A stretch of 64,000 bases of DNA from Dulcicalothrix desertica PCC 7102 (GTDB lineage: Bacteria; Cyanobacteriota; Cyanobacteriia; Cyanobacteriales; Nostocaceae), in NCBI RefSeq assembly GCF_003991905.1, contig NZ_RSCL01000009.1, positions 305,894 through 369,893 of the forward strand, given 5' to 3'. Position 1 is the first letter of the stretch; every line of letters starts with the position of its first letter. The notes below the pieces were generated by a model, which made no database searches, had not been told where the DNA came from, and was given only the letters and a program-made list of their open reading frames with translations. A program made the translations under genes and the position numbers. Shown piece by piece: positions 16,871 through 26,182 of this stretch.

Positions 16871-19048
16871 ATGACCTGTGATGGGGAAAAACAAATAGAT
16901 TTAGAAGATGTTCTCATTACAGAAGAATTAGTTCATCGTTTGCCCAAAACGCCTAATTTACAAGACGAAAACCAAGCCATGCATACCCTGGCTCGGCAAC
17001 TAGCATCTGCACCTCAAACTATGCTCAAAACCCTTGTAACTATGGCAAGGGATTTGTGTAAAGCTGGAACTGCTGGAGTTAGCTTATTAGAAACTATACC
17101 CAGTGGAGAAAAAGTTTTTCGTTGGGTGGCATTGGCTGGAGAGTTGGAGCAGTATGAGATGATGGAAGCTCCAGTCAATTTTAGCCCTTGTGGCGTGTGT
17201 TTAGAACGTGGGGCGCCTCAGCTTTATTCTTACCCCGCACGGTATTTTACTTATTTTCAACAGGCGAAACCTTTAACAGTTGAGAGCTTAGTTATTCCTT
17301 TAGTTGTTGATAAGCAGCCACTAGGCACGATTTGGATTTTATCTCACGATGAGCAACAGCACTTCGATAGTGAAGATGTAAGGATAATGACGAGCCTTGC
17401 GGACTTTACTGCTGCTGCTTTACAAAGTAGTCAAGCTCGCCAAAAAGCTGAATTAGCAAAAGTTGCATTACAACAAAGCGAAGCACAAATGCAAAGTTTA
17501 ATCGCGAATATGCCAGGGATGGTTTATCGTTATATACCTTGCAATGATATATTTAAGCAATTTAGTTTTGTTAGTTCCGGTTGTCGTGATTTGTTTGAAG
17601 TAGAAGCCCAAGTGGCATTACAGGATGCTGGCTCAATTTGGAATTTGATTCATCCTGATGATTTAGCTTCTTTTACTGCATCTGTCGGCGCCGCAATTGA
17701 AAATTTTTTACCTTGGGATTGGCAGGGTAGAATTACCACACCTAGTGGTAAAGTTAAGTGGATTCAAGGTCGGTCGAGTGCGTTGCAAGTAGAAGACCAA
17801 GAAGTTTGGGATGGTTTGCTTATTGATATTACTGAGCGTAAGCTCATTGAAATCGAGCGAGAGCAAATTTTACAACGAGAGCAAGATGCGCGAGAAGCCG
17901 CCGAAACTGCAAATCGAATTAAAGACGAGTTTTTAGCGGTACTCTCTCATGAGTTGCGCTCACCCCTTAATCCAATTTTGGGCTGGTCTAACTTGCTTCG
18001 TAAAGGTAAATTAGATGCCGAAAAAACGGCTTACGGTTTGGAGACAATTGAGCGTAACGCCAAGTTACAGGTGCAACTAATTGAAGATTTGTTAGATGTG
18101 TCTCGCATATTGCGTGGTAAACTTAGCCTTAACATGGCGCCTCAAAACCTAGCTTCAATTATTACAGCCGCAATGGAAACCGTACAGTTAGCGGCAGAAG
18201 CCAAATCAATTCAAGTTGAAAAAATTTTTGATTCAGATGTGCTGCAAGTACTAGGAGATTCTACTCGCTTACAGCAAATTGTCTGGAATTTAATTTCTAA
18301 CGCCGTTAAATTTACTCCTTCTGGGGGATGGGTAAAAATTCAACTTAGGAAAGTAGATAAAGAAGCTCAAATTCAAGTTAGCGATAATGGCAAAGGCATT
18401 TCTTCGGACTTTCTTCCTTACGTATTTGAATATTTCTGTCAAGCTGATAGTACAACAACTCGAACCTTTGGTGGACTAGGGTTAGGGTTGGCAATAGTTC
18501 GTCATTTGGTAGAGCTACATGGGGGAACTGTGAAAGCAGAAAGTCCTGGAGTTGGGCAAGGAGCTATATTCACTATTAAATTACCGCTTTTAAAACCTAG
18601 AAACTCTGGAAATGTGGAACTTGAATCAAGTTTATTATCTGCCATGCACCCATCCCTTCCCCTTGCAGGAGTGCGAATTTTGCTGGTCGATGACGAAACA
18701 GACACACGGGATTTAATTGCTTTTATATTAGAGCAAAGCGGCGCCGTGGTTACATCAGTAGAAAATGCAGTCCAAGCTATAAAAGCTTTTGAGCAAAGTA
18801 AGTTTGATATGCTTCTAAGCGATATTGGAATGCCTCAAATGGACGGTTACGCGCTGATACGACACATTCGGGCAGCAACATATGGGCAAAACACAGAAAT
18901 TATAGCTGTAGCACTAACTGCCTATGCTGGAGAAATGAATCAACAGCAAGCACTCGCAGCAGGATTTCAAAGACATGTTACCAAACCAGTTGACCCAGAG
19001 CATCTGGTAAACGTTATTGTTGATTTAAAAAATAAAAGTAGAAATTAA
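16871..19048 (+). CDS. Hybrid sensor histidine kinase / response regulator
   Basis: The 725 residues read as GAF (about 30-190), PAS/PAC (205-325), a short coiled coil, HisKA with the phosphorylation site H360 in SHELRSPLNPILGW, HATPase (about 455-570 with NLISNAVKFTP, DNGKGI and GGLGLGLAI), and a receiver domain (602-722). The receiver holds the acidic pair at 607-608 and phospho-acceptor D651. There is no membrane segment, so the sensor is cytoplasmic and its ligand is unknown. No output regulator lies beside it. A run ending GGAGATGGAGATTAGCA precedes the ATG. Confidence 0.95.
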   Translation: MTCDGEKQIDLEDVLITEELVHRLPKTPNLQDENQAMHTLARQLASAPQTMLKTLVTMARDLCKAGTAGVSLLETIPSGEKVFRWVALAGELEQYEMMEAPVNFSPCGVCLERGAPQLYSYPARYFTYFQQAKPLTVESLVIPLVVDKQPLGTIWILSHDEQQHFDSEDVRIMTSLADFTAAALQSSQARQKAELAKVALQQSEAQMQSLIANMPGMVYRYIPCNDIFKQFSFVSSGCRDLFEVEAQVALQDAGSIWNLIHPDDLASFTASVGAAIENFLPWDWQGRITTPSGKVKWIQGRSSALQVEDQEVWDGLLIDITERKLIEIEREQILQREQDAREAAETANRIKDEFLAVLSHELRSPLNPILGWSNLLRKGKLDAEKTAYGLETIERNAKLQVQLIEDLLDVSRILRGKLSLNMAPQNLASIITAAMETVQLAAEAKSIQVEKIFDSDVLQVLGDSTRLQQIVWNLISNAVKFTPSGGWVKIQLRKVDKEAQIQVSDNGKGISSDFLPYVFEYFCQADSTTTRTFGGLGLGLAIVRHLVELHGGTVKAESPGVGQGAIFTIKLPLLKPRNSGNVELESSLLSAMHPSLPLAGVRILLVDDETDTRDLIAFILEQSGAVVTSVENAVQAIKAFEQSKFDMLLSDIGMPQMDGYALIRHIRAATYGQNTEIIAVALTAYAGEMNQQQALAAGFQRHVTKPVDPEHLVNVIVDLKNKSRN

Positions 19049-19076
19049 AAGTAAAAATATTTAGGTACCATTTAAC

Positions 19077-19106
19077 GTAGGTTGGGTTCCGTTCCTCCAC
19101 CCAACC
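19077..19106. repeat. GTTGGGTT..CACCCAAC inverted repeat
   Basis: GTAGGTTGGGTT and CCACCCAACC flank a short loop between two convergent genes, where it may end both transcripts. Copies of the same family are at 29131-29166 and 51159-51191. Confidence 0.7.
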
Positions 19107-19159
19107 AAAGTTAATATTACCGTTCATTACCTAATCTAGGGGTATTTACCTACTATCAA

Positions 19160-21277
19160 TTAATTTTCTGATAATAAATTATATGCTTCGTTAATTTGAT
19201 GCATTTTTTCTTGTGCTTGTCGTTGTTGTAATTTATCTGTAAATAAGTCAGGGTGCCATTGTTTTACAAGTTTTCGGTATGCTTGTTTAATATCTGTAAT
19301 TGAGGCGCCTTCCTTTAAACCTAACACACTTAGGCTATGCGTTTGATTGATATTAATTGGAGGGGTGTTTGGTTTTTGATTACCTGGCACACCCATATTA
19401 GCTTTCATTTGTGCAATTTCTTCATCGAGTTCCCAGTTGCGGAATTTTGCCTCAACTTCTGCTACATTTGTTTTTGGTAACGGTTGTTTTGGTAGCGGTT
19501 GTTTTGGTAATGGTGCCTCAGAAACAGATGTTTGATTTTGCTGAGGTATTCCTACAGATTCTTTGGCGCCAACTCCTTGAGAACGATATACTGTTTGAGT
19601 ATTTGTATTTTTATTTACTTCATTAGTTACTTTAACTTTGAATTGATTCGGTGTTGATATTCCTAAATTGTTTTCAAGTGCTTGGTTGAGTTGAAGTAAG
19701 CTATTTTGCCACTGTAACAATTCTTGACGCTTCTGGATAATATCTGGTGTATCGGTAGGTTCGACGAAACGAATAACAAGGTTTGCTTTGCCTTCGTACT
19801 CATTCAATATAGATAAGCTTTCACAACTAAAGGTACCGAGATAATTATCGACTGCATCAAGACATAATGTTGCAACCTGTTGATGGTATGATTGAGTTAA
19901 TGTTTCTTTTCCTTGTTCCTGAATAGTTTTATTGGCTAAATAAGCAATACTACCTAAAACTGCGGCGCCTAATGGCCCACCAAGAACCCAACCGATACCG
20001 CTACCAACTGCCAATGAACCAGGTTCACTCAAATCACTACTATTACTAGTACGGGGTGGTAGAGTTACTCTAGGATGTTTGGGTAACGGTAATACTAAAT
20101 TTTCTTTTGGCTGAGATGAGAAAAACTCGTAAGCTTGGTCTAACCATTTGGTGACTGCTAGCTGTAAATTATTCAAATCTGATTTAAAGGTGTTTTCCCA
20201 AGTGGTAAAATTTTCTTGTGCTAAAGCGACAGCTGCATCACTTTGATATTTTTCCCGCAGCTTATTTAACTCTAAATGCGAACGTAGTTTATTAAGACTT
20301 TGAGAAAAACCTTGTTTTATCAAGCTTTCTGCACGTCTTTTAATTTCATTTGCAGCATTACTTTTATCGGTAATTTTTTTAATCTCATTCTCAAGAGAGG
20401 TTATTTTTGCTTGCAAAGCTTGTTGTAATTGTTGTGTTACTGCTACAACTCGCGGCGCCACAACTTCTTTTCGGTTACGCTTGAGTATAGTAGCCACATT
20501 TTGTAATGCTGTTTCAAATTCTACTAACCCGCTACTACTAGCCAAACTAGTATCACCTTTAATTCTTGCACGCAAAGCGGGTAATGCATCAACTCGATAT
20601 AAATTGCTAAAACCGGGTGGAATATCCGCACGAAAACTTTCGGCAACGAACCGCAAACGGTTTTGCACCTCTTTTTGCTCATCTGGTTCGAGCAAGTTAA
20701 TAAAGTTAGCGACAAAAATAACTGTCTTAATACCCCTATCGAGTAACCAGTCGCGTAAATTCTCACGCTCACCCAAAGTCATCAACTTACGAGCGTCTAA
20801 TAACTGTACAACCAAATCGGCGCCTAAAAGTTGCTCTTTAACCAAATTATCTTGTGCTTCGCGGTCATTAGTACCAGGTAAATCAAGAAATTCAATTCCC
20901 GTTTCCAGAAATGGATGCGGATAAAACACTTCTACCGAGGTAACATCACCTCGCATTCGTCTATCACCATCTAATACAGCAAACTCTTTGAGGATATCTG
21001 TACCGCTACGATATATCTCACTCCCATTACTAAGCAAAATACGAGTTCGTATATTTGTACCATATTTTACTGTAATAGCGGCGCCTGTCGTTGGAATTAA
21101 ATCGATGGGTAAAGTCTTGCTACCCAAAATGGCATTTAATAATGTAGACTTGCCGTGGTTGAAGGGACCAAATACCGCAATGCGAAAGTTCGGATTGGTA
21201 AGATAGTCACAGATAGCAGTTACATCTTGGTTGAGTAACTTCGATACACTCTTAAGGATATTTATTAAATCTTGCAT
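19160..21277 (-). CDS. Dynamin-like GTPase with C-terminal J domain
   Basis: The N-terminal GTPase has a P-loop GPFNHGKST (lysine 43), a DLPGTND switch motif and a hydrophobic patch at about residues 425-450 (GWVLGGPLGAAVLGSIAYLA) where bacterial dynamins insert into membrane. Between them are long coiled coils. The last 58 residues (about 648-705) are a J domain with the HPD motif at 675, preceded by a proline-rich linker with repeated PLPKQ units. Bacterial dynamins remodel membranes and J domains recruit DnaK, so the fusion may couple disassembly to Hsp70; that is inference. It follows the BDLP gene on the same strand, 86 bases away. Confidence 0.9.
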   Translation of the reverse strand: MQDLINILKSVSKLLNQDVTAICDYLTNPNFRIAVFGPFNHGKSTLLNAILGSKTLPIDLIPTTGAAITVKYGTNIRTRILLSNGSEIYRSGTDILKEFAVLDGDRRMRGDVTSVEVFYPHPFLETGIEFLDLPGTNDREAQDNLVKEQLLGADLVVQLLDARKLMTLGERENLRDWLLDRGIKTVIFVANFINLLEPDEQKEVQNRLRFVAESFRADIPPGFSNLYRVDALPALRARIKGDTSLASSSGLVEFETALQNVATILKRNRKEVVAPRVVAVTQQLQQALQAKITSLENEIKKITDKSNAANEIKRRAESLIKQGFSQSLNKLRSHLELNKLREKYQSDAAVALAQENFTTWENTFKSDLNNLQLAVTKWLDQAYEFFSSQPKENLVLPLPKHPRVTLPPRTSNSSDLSEPGSLAVGSGIGWVLGGPLGAAVLGSIAYLANKTIQEQGKETLTQSYHQQVATLCLDAVDNYLGTFSCESLSILNEYEGKANLVIRFVEPTDTPDIIQKRQELLQWQNSLLQLNQALENNLGISTPNQFKVKVTNEVNKNTNTQTVYRSQGVGAKESVGIPQQNQTSVSEAPLPKQPLPKQPLPKTNVAEVEAKFRNWELDEEIAQMKANMGVPGNQKPNTPPININQTHSLSVLGLKEGASITDIKQAYRKLVKQWHPDLFTDKLQQRQAQEKMHQINEAYNLLSEN

Positions 21278-21295
21278 AATTCTTTCTTTTCTTGC

Positions 21296-21360
21296 TTTGC
21301 GTTCTTTGCGAACTTTGCGGTTCGTTTATTAAACCGCAAAGGACGCAAAGTTCGCAAAGG
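21296..21360. repeat. TTTGCG-rich inverted repeat between dynamin genes
   Basis: AACTTTGCGGTT and AACCGCAAAG pair around a short loop, flanked by further TTTGCG/CGCAAA units. A related element is at 36910-36976. It occupies nearly the whole gap between the two dynamin genes, so it may modulate read-through or processing. Confidence 0.7.
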
Positions 21361-21363
21361 TAA

Positions 21364-23412
21364 TTAGCTGTAATATGTGAGAAGATTAGAGAAAGATGAT
21401 TCGATAGAGTTGAGCTGGGTGGATACTTCTTCTTGAAGTTTATTCAACCGTTTAATTTCAGCTTCATTGTTAATCTCGCGCGTTTCCTTCTGTTTGAGTA
21501 AGTTATCGAGTTCAGACTTACGCGATAATATATCCTCGTTTATCCGCTTACTCACTTCACGTTCATAAGCATCGAAACATTCTTTAACAGCATCGTACAC
21601 TGTTTTAGATTGTTCTTGCGCTACTTGGGGTAAATACTTAACGAGTTCTTTCTTCGCAGTTTTGACTAATTCTTTTCGTGCTTGGTCTGCTTGTAACATT
21701 CCTACACCTAAACCAAGTACAGCAAAACCTATGGGTCCAAGGAATATACCAGTAACAGTAGATAACAATCCACCGACACCTAATACCGTAAAGTAATTTA
21801 ATAATATATTCTTCCAATCAAACCCGGCGCCTGCCATTGCAAAACCTGCTAAATTACCCCTAGATAACGATAAAAGTCCCATTGCCCATTTTGCCCAACT
21901 TGGTGCATCTTCTTCACCCGAAACATTAGTATTAAGTTTAACTTTCTCACCAGTGAGTTTCTCGGTAATCTGATTGGTAATTTGATTATATGAGTCACCG
22001 TATTTAGCTGCGCTTCGACCTAGCTGTACAAAAGCACTATTAATATCGCGTTCAGCAGTCAGACTCCACGCAGCAAGTTTATCTGCAATATATTGTTCAA
22101 ACGCTTTTTGAAGTGCAGCGTTAAATGCTTCCCGTTTACCACTGCTAAGAAAGTCGAGTATATTTAATTCTGGTTGATAACGCAGAAAGTCTGTTTCAAA
22201 GGTATTACCCAGGTTTAAAACGTAGCTGCGGAACGAGTCGGAGATGCTATGTGCTTGGGTATCACGGGTTTTGAGAATTTCTTTTTGGAAGTCGTCACGA
22301 ATATTGGTAAGTTTATTAAATTCGGGTTCAACGGAGTTTATTCTGCTGCGAAGTTCTTCAACACCCTGTTCAAGTAAAGGTATTCTTCGTTCGATACTTT
22401 CTTTGGTGTTGTTACTTGCAGTACGTGCGAGTGTACGAACTTGTCGCAGTTCTGAAACAGCACGTTCACGGGTAAGGAAAGTATTTAAGGCGCCCATAAA
22501 TTGCGGAAATCCTGTACCATCTAAATCAGCTTGAGGATTTTTCAACCGTTTACGAAGCGCTTGGATAGAGGAAAGCTCGAATACTCGTTCATCATATATA
22601 TTATGACCATCGACTAAACAGTATTCTGCTAAGTTAGCGTGAAAGACTTTGCGTAATCGTTCTTCAGCTTCACGTAACTCGTCTTCATCGTCGGGGTCAA
22701 TAAGTGCTTCTTTTACCTGGTCCCAAGCATTTATCAGGAAAAATACAGAAAGACCACGATTTTTAATATAATTCTCTAAATATCGTCGTTCACCTAACGT
22801 ACAAGGTTGTGACGCACGTAAAACGAATAAAATAGCGTGACAGTTATTAATGTAGCCCAATGATAACTCATTACGTGCTTCAGTATCATTCAAACCGGGA
22901 CTATCAACAATTTCAATTCCGCGTTCGAGTAAAGGTAAAGGATATTCTACTATGGCATGAGTAACACCAGGAAAAGCTTGTTTATTATCTTGTTCTAACC
23001 TCTTTGCTTCAGCTGGGTCGATGGTATATTTGACCTTGAAGGTATCAAAGTCCATAGTTTGAGGTGGTTTGCCATCGTCAAAATGCACCGTGACTTTTTT
23101 TTCGGCACCGTAGCGAAGTACAGTTAAGATGGCAGTACAAGGATTAACGTCACTCGGTAAAATCCGCTCTCCAATTAAAGCGTTGAGAAAAGTACTCTTA
23201 CCTCGCTTCATGTCACCCAACACCATTAAGCGAAATACTCCTGTACGGAGATTATTACTTGCTACACGTATATCATCAATATCGCGTGTACTATCCCCTA
23301 CAGCTTGATTAATGGTATCAGCCATTTTATCAAGGGATGCAGCCACTTGCGCGCGTACCTGAATTACACGCTCTAAATCATTGAGAAAAGTATCAGTCTC
23401 ATTTCCTGCCAT
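21364..23412 (-). CDS. Bacterial dynamin-like protein, orthologue of Nostoc BDLP1
   Basis: The 682-residue product, started at the ATG at 23412 (a TTG lies two codons earlier), has P-loop GDMKRGKST (lysine 72), LPSDVNPCTA (switch 1), DSPGLNDTEARNELSLGY (switch 2) and NAWDQV (specificity motif). It has long helical neck and trunk segments and a membrane 'paddle' near GIFLGPIGFAVLGLGVGML. I recall nearly the same sequence for Nostoc punctiforme BDLP1, a structurally characterised GTPase that tubulates membranes. It is the first large gene of a likely operon with the J-domain dynamin downstream and the small membrane protein upstream. Confidence 0.96.
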   Translation of the reverse strand: MAGNETDTFLNDLERVIQVRAQVAASLDKMADTINQAVGDSTRDIDDIRVASNNLRTGVFRLMVLGDMKRGKSTFLNALIGERILPSDVNPCTAILTVLRYGAEKKVTVHFDDGKPPQTMDFDTFKVKYTIDPAEAKRLEQDNKQAFPGVTHAIVEYPLPLLERGIEIVDSPGLNDTEARNELSLGYINNCHAILFVLRASQPCTLGERRYLENYIKNRGLSVFFLINAWDQVKEALIDPDDEDELREAEERLRKVFHANLAEYCLVDGHNIYDERVFELSSIQALRKRLKNPQADLDGTGFPQFMGALNTFLTRERAVSELRQVRTLARTASNNTKESIERRIPLLEQGVEELRSRINSVEPEFNKLTNIRDDFQKEILKTRDTQAHSISDSFRSYVLNLGNTFETDFLRYQPELNILDFLSSGKREAFNAALQKAFEQYIADKLAAWSLTAERDINSAFVQLGRSAAKYGDSYNQITNQITEKLTGEKVKLNTNVSGEEDAPSWAKWAMGLLSLSRGNLAGFAMAGAGFDWKNILLNYFTVLGVGGLLSTVTGIFLGPIGFAVLGLGVGMLQADQARKELVKTAKKELVKYLPQVAQEQSKTVYDAVKECFDAYEREVSKRINEDILSRKSELDNLLKQKETREINNEAEIKRLNKLQEEVSTQLNSIESSFSNLLTYYS

Positions 23413-23435
23413 CTTCAAATAATCCTTGCTATATA

Positions 23436-23798
23436 CTATTTCTTTTTATCGAAAAACAATTTATACCCTACAAATAATAGTGTTCCCACAATTAGCAAAT
23501 TAGCAACAACCGCAGCAACTCTAACCAAAGCTATTGCCGCAACCCCAACACCAAATAACTTTAACCCTAGAATTACCTTGGGTTTCCATAATTTTCCCTT
23601 CGCTTGTTCGTTTTGGTTATGCGGAACTCTGGTAGTTTGATAAAATTGAATCTCTTGCTTATTAGACTTTGACTCTAAATCGCGCAAACGTGATTCAGTT
23701 TCACGCTGACGAATTTCCCTGCGGGACACTCCGTGAACGCGTTCGATACGTTCGAGTTCTTTGCTGTGTTCCTCCGGTGTCATTTTAGATACCCCCAT
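23436..23798 (-). CDS. Small coiled-coil membrane protein beside dynamin genes
   Basis: The 120-residue protein has a charged, coiled-coil-like N-terminal half (KELERIERVHGVSRREIRQR...) and one or two hydrophobic segments near the C-terminus (residues about 78-113), ending in the basic tail FFDKKK. The ATG five codons downstream (MTPEEHSK) is a possible alternative start. It lies 23 bases upstream of the BDLP gene on the same strand, so it is probably co-transcribed and may be a membrane partner or anchor. The family is not recognised. Confidence 0.75.
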   Translation of the reverse strand: MGVSKMTPEEHSKELERIERVHGVSRREIRQRETESRLRDLESKSNKQEIQFYQTTRVPHNQNEQAKGKLWKPKVILGLKLFGVGVAAIALVRVAAVVANLLIVGTLLFVGYKLFFDKKK

Positions 23799-23960
23799 TA
23801 AGTACTCAAAGCATTATTTGTAAAATAGCGCACATAGTAGCTAAAAATCATCAGTGCAACCACTACTTAATAAATAAATATTTGGTGACTTTTGATATTT
23901 AAAGGTTAGATACAGAATTAGAATCAACGGTTCCGGATAGATTAAAAATTGACACGTTGT

Positions 23961-24014
23961 TGTAGAGACGTGTAAACCGGAGGTTTTCCCGCAGGTATTA
24001 ATCCGGTCTCTACG
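23961..24014. repeat. TGTAGAGACG-family inverted repeat
   Basis: TGTAGAGACG at 23961 and CGGTCTCTACG at 24004 form the arms; ACCGG..CCGG sequences inside extend the pairing. It is one of five family members in the window and fills part of the 238-base gap upstream of the dynamin operon, which otherwise shows nothing recognisable. Confidence 0.7.
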
Positions 24015-24036
24015 TCAATGGTATATCAATCGTAGG

Positions 24037-24375
24037 TCATTCTGTATATATGGCAATTTCGGCGCCGTTGTCAGAAGTACCGATACAACCGATACCATCA
24101 GTGCGACTAATACCACAACGCATCGAAGAGTTCCAATCGGAAACGATACTGCTTGCTTGTTGCCATGACATTTGATAGACATAAAAGTCTCGTTGTGAAG
24201 CAACATTTGCGAGTTGAGAGGCAGTTAGTTCTAAAATTAAACAATATTGTTGTGAACATAACTTCAAATTACCACTACCATCATTGAAAGCTCCCACAAC
24301 TACATATTCACAAGAGTACGTAGTCCCATTTAAATATTTATCTTGTTTTATAGATGCTCGTGAGTGGCAAGATAT
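24037..24375 (-). pseudogene. C-terminal remnant or small unknown protein
   Basis: The frame is open from 24375 to 24037 and reads like coding sequence (RASIKQDKYLNGTTYSCEYV, then GAFNDGSGNLKLCSQQYC, ending GAEIAIYTE) with several cysteines, as in an exported domain. There is no ATG near the start of the open region; the only candidate is GTG at 24297, giving 86 residues. The similarity-like sequence continues upstream of that GTG as far as a TAA, which suggests a gene that lost its 5' part. The family is not recognised. It lies 15 bases after the deacetylase gene on the same strand. Confidence 0.45.
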
Positions 24376-24390
24376 TTAATTATGTATAAT

Positions 24391-25293
24391 TTAATTTGTT
24401 GCTGCTGTAGGTGTTTGTTGTTTGTTTTGTAATTCTAAAAGTTCTGGAACTGTGACAAATTTATAGCCTTTTTTTCTAAGTTTACTTATAATTTGTGGTA
24501 ATGCTGTTACGGTATGACTACGATTTCCTCCTCCATCGTGCATTAGTACTATACCACCCGGCGCCACTTTCATGACTCGTTGAATTAATGTAGATGCAGA
24601 GGATATACGATAGTCTTCGGAGTCAGCTGACCAAAGAATGATTGAGTGGTTTTGATTTTTCGCATAGTCTACTAAACCGTTGTTTAAAATTCCTCCGGGT
24701 GGACGAAATAATGTTGTTTTGGCGCCTGTAGTTTTGTATATTATGTCTGCTGTACTTTCAATTTCAGATGCTGCTAACTGTGGATTCATATGCATGTACC
24801 AGTGATGCCATGTATGGTTGCCAATAACATGACCGTCTTTCAGTACATTTTTTGCTTGAACAGGATAGGCTTTGACGTTTTGTCCTATCATGAAAAAGGT
24901 GGCTTTGATATGATTTTGACGCAGTATTTTTAATATTTGGTCTGTGGTGTTAGGCCAAGGACCGTCATCAAACGTTAAAGCTACATATTTCTCTGTTTTG
25001 GGAAGTTTGATGTCATGTACTACTGTTCCAGCAAAATTTGATGGTGCGTTAAAAGATATACTATTTACAGGCGCCTCTGTTTGAAAGGGCAATGTTTGAT
25101 TTAATACTTCGGATGAGAAAGTATTGAGTGGCATTTGAATAGGATATTGCGCTTGCCCAAATAGTTCTTGTTGATTTCGTTTACTTAATAGGGTGTAAGT
25201 TAATATACTGCTACCGATAATAAGTGATATTAGTATTAATCGGCGCCAAAAAAAGTTCTTTTTAACTCTGATTTTTTTTATTCGAGTTTTCAT
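24391..25293 (-). CDS. Polysaccharide deacetylase family protein (NodB domain)
   Basis: The 300-residue protein has a basic start, one membrane segment (about 14-34) and a NodB domain with ALTFDDGPWP (metal and catalytic aspartates), HVIGNHTWHH (two metal histidines), FRPPGG and a late LMHDGG. Such enzymes remove acetyl groups from peptidoglycan or other amino-sugar polymers outside the cytoplasmic membrane. Its ATG overlaps the stop of the cbiO gene as ATGA (25290-25293), so it is translationally coupled to the metal transporter. That linkage to a cobalt/nickel transporter is odd but may simply reflect operon growth. Confidence 0.92.
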   Translation of the reverse strand: MKTRIKKIRVKKNFFWRRLILISLIIGSSILTYTLLSKRNQQELFGQAQYPIQMPLNTFSSEVLNQTLPFQTEAPVNSISFNAPSNFAGTVVHDIKLPKTEKYVALTFDDGPWPNTTDQILKILRQNHIKATFFMIGQNVKAYPVQAKNVLKDGHVIGNHTWHHWYMHMNPQLAASEIESTADIIYKTTGAKTTLFRPPGGILNNGLVDYAKNQNHSIILWSADSEDYRISSASTLIQRVMKVAPGGIVLMHDGGGNRSHTVTALPQIISKLRKKGYKFVTVPELLELQNKQQTPTAATN

Positions 25294-26180
25294 ACATTTG
25301 TACCCAAAAAACTTCGCTCAATAGTATCACATTTAAGGTAGTTTTTCTGTGGGTGCCTTAAAGGGTATATTTGGATATTTGATATTTTAATTTTTCTAAG
25401 GTTTTTTCGTTGTTGGGTTTCGAGAATGGATAATATATCATGGATGAGCGGCACTTCTAAATCTAAGCTTTCAATGATGTTACGCTGGTTGAATACTTGT
25501 TTGGGTTCTCCTTCTAATATTAGTAGTCCAGAATCCATGACAAATAACCAGTCTGCCCAACGATATATTAAGTCAAGGTCATGCGATGCCATCAGTACTG
25601 TTGTACCATTTTGATGAATATTTTTTAGAGTTGTGATAAGTTTACGGGAATGTAGTTTGTCTAGGTATGCGGTTGGTTCGTCGAGAAGAAGTAGTTGGGG
25701 TTGTAATACCATTACGTCTGCTATAGAAACTCGTTTTTTTTGACCTAAGCTCATATGATGAACTGGTGTTTGTGCGAGTTCTATGAGGTCAAATTCTTCT
25801 AATGCTTGTTCGACTCGTGTTTTAATTTCTAATTCTGGTAAATTTAAATTACACAAACCATAAGAAATGTCTTCTTCGACGGTTGAGGCAACTAGCTGTT
25901 GTTCGGGGTCTTGGAAGATTAAACCAACTTGTTGACGCAGTTGCATTAAAGATTTACGATTGTACTGTATTGGTTTACCTTGCCAAATCACAGAACCTTG
26001 GTTAGGTTTATATAATCCGTTTGCTAGTAAGAATAAAGTAGTCTTGCCACAACCGTTTTGTCCAATTAACGCGCACTTTTTACCTGTGGGTATTTTTAAT
26101 GTTAATCCGTTTAAGGCGTTTTTATTGGCGCCTGTATATGTATAATATACTTGTTCAAGTTCAAGTAAATATTCATGCAT
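25290..26180 (-). CDS. cbiO: Energy-coupling factor transporter ATPase CbiO
   Basis: The 296-residue ABC ATPase shows Walker A GQNGCGKTT (40-48), Q-loop FQDPEQQLVAST, signature MSLGQKKRVSIAD, Walker B LLLLDEPTAYLD and the H-loop MASHDLDL. It powers the cobalt/nickel ECF transporter with CbiM, CbiN and CbiQ. It follows cbiQ after two bases. The C-terminal 40 residues after SILETQQRK are basic and beyond the usual domain. Confidence 0.93.
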   Translation of the reverse strand: MHEYLLELEQVYYTYTGANKNALNGLTLKIPTGKKCALIGQNGCGKTTLFLLANGLYKPNQGSVIWQGKPIQYNRKSLMQLRQQVGLIFQDPEQQLVASTVEEDISYGLCNLNLPELEIKTRVEQALEEFDLIELAQTPVHHMSLGQKKRVSIADVMVLQPQLLLLDEPTAYLDKLHSRKLITTLKNIHQNGTTVLMASHDLDLIYRWADWLFVMDSGLLILEGEPKQVFNQRNIIESLDLEVPLIHDILSILETQQRKNLRKIKISNIQIYPLRHPQKNYLKCDTIERSFLGTNV

Positions 26181-26182
26181 TG

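Noticed and set aside
24015-24206. 63-codon minus-strand ORF
   Set aside because: It is in another frame over the better reading at 24037-24375 and has no features.
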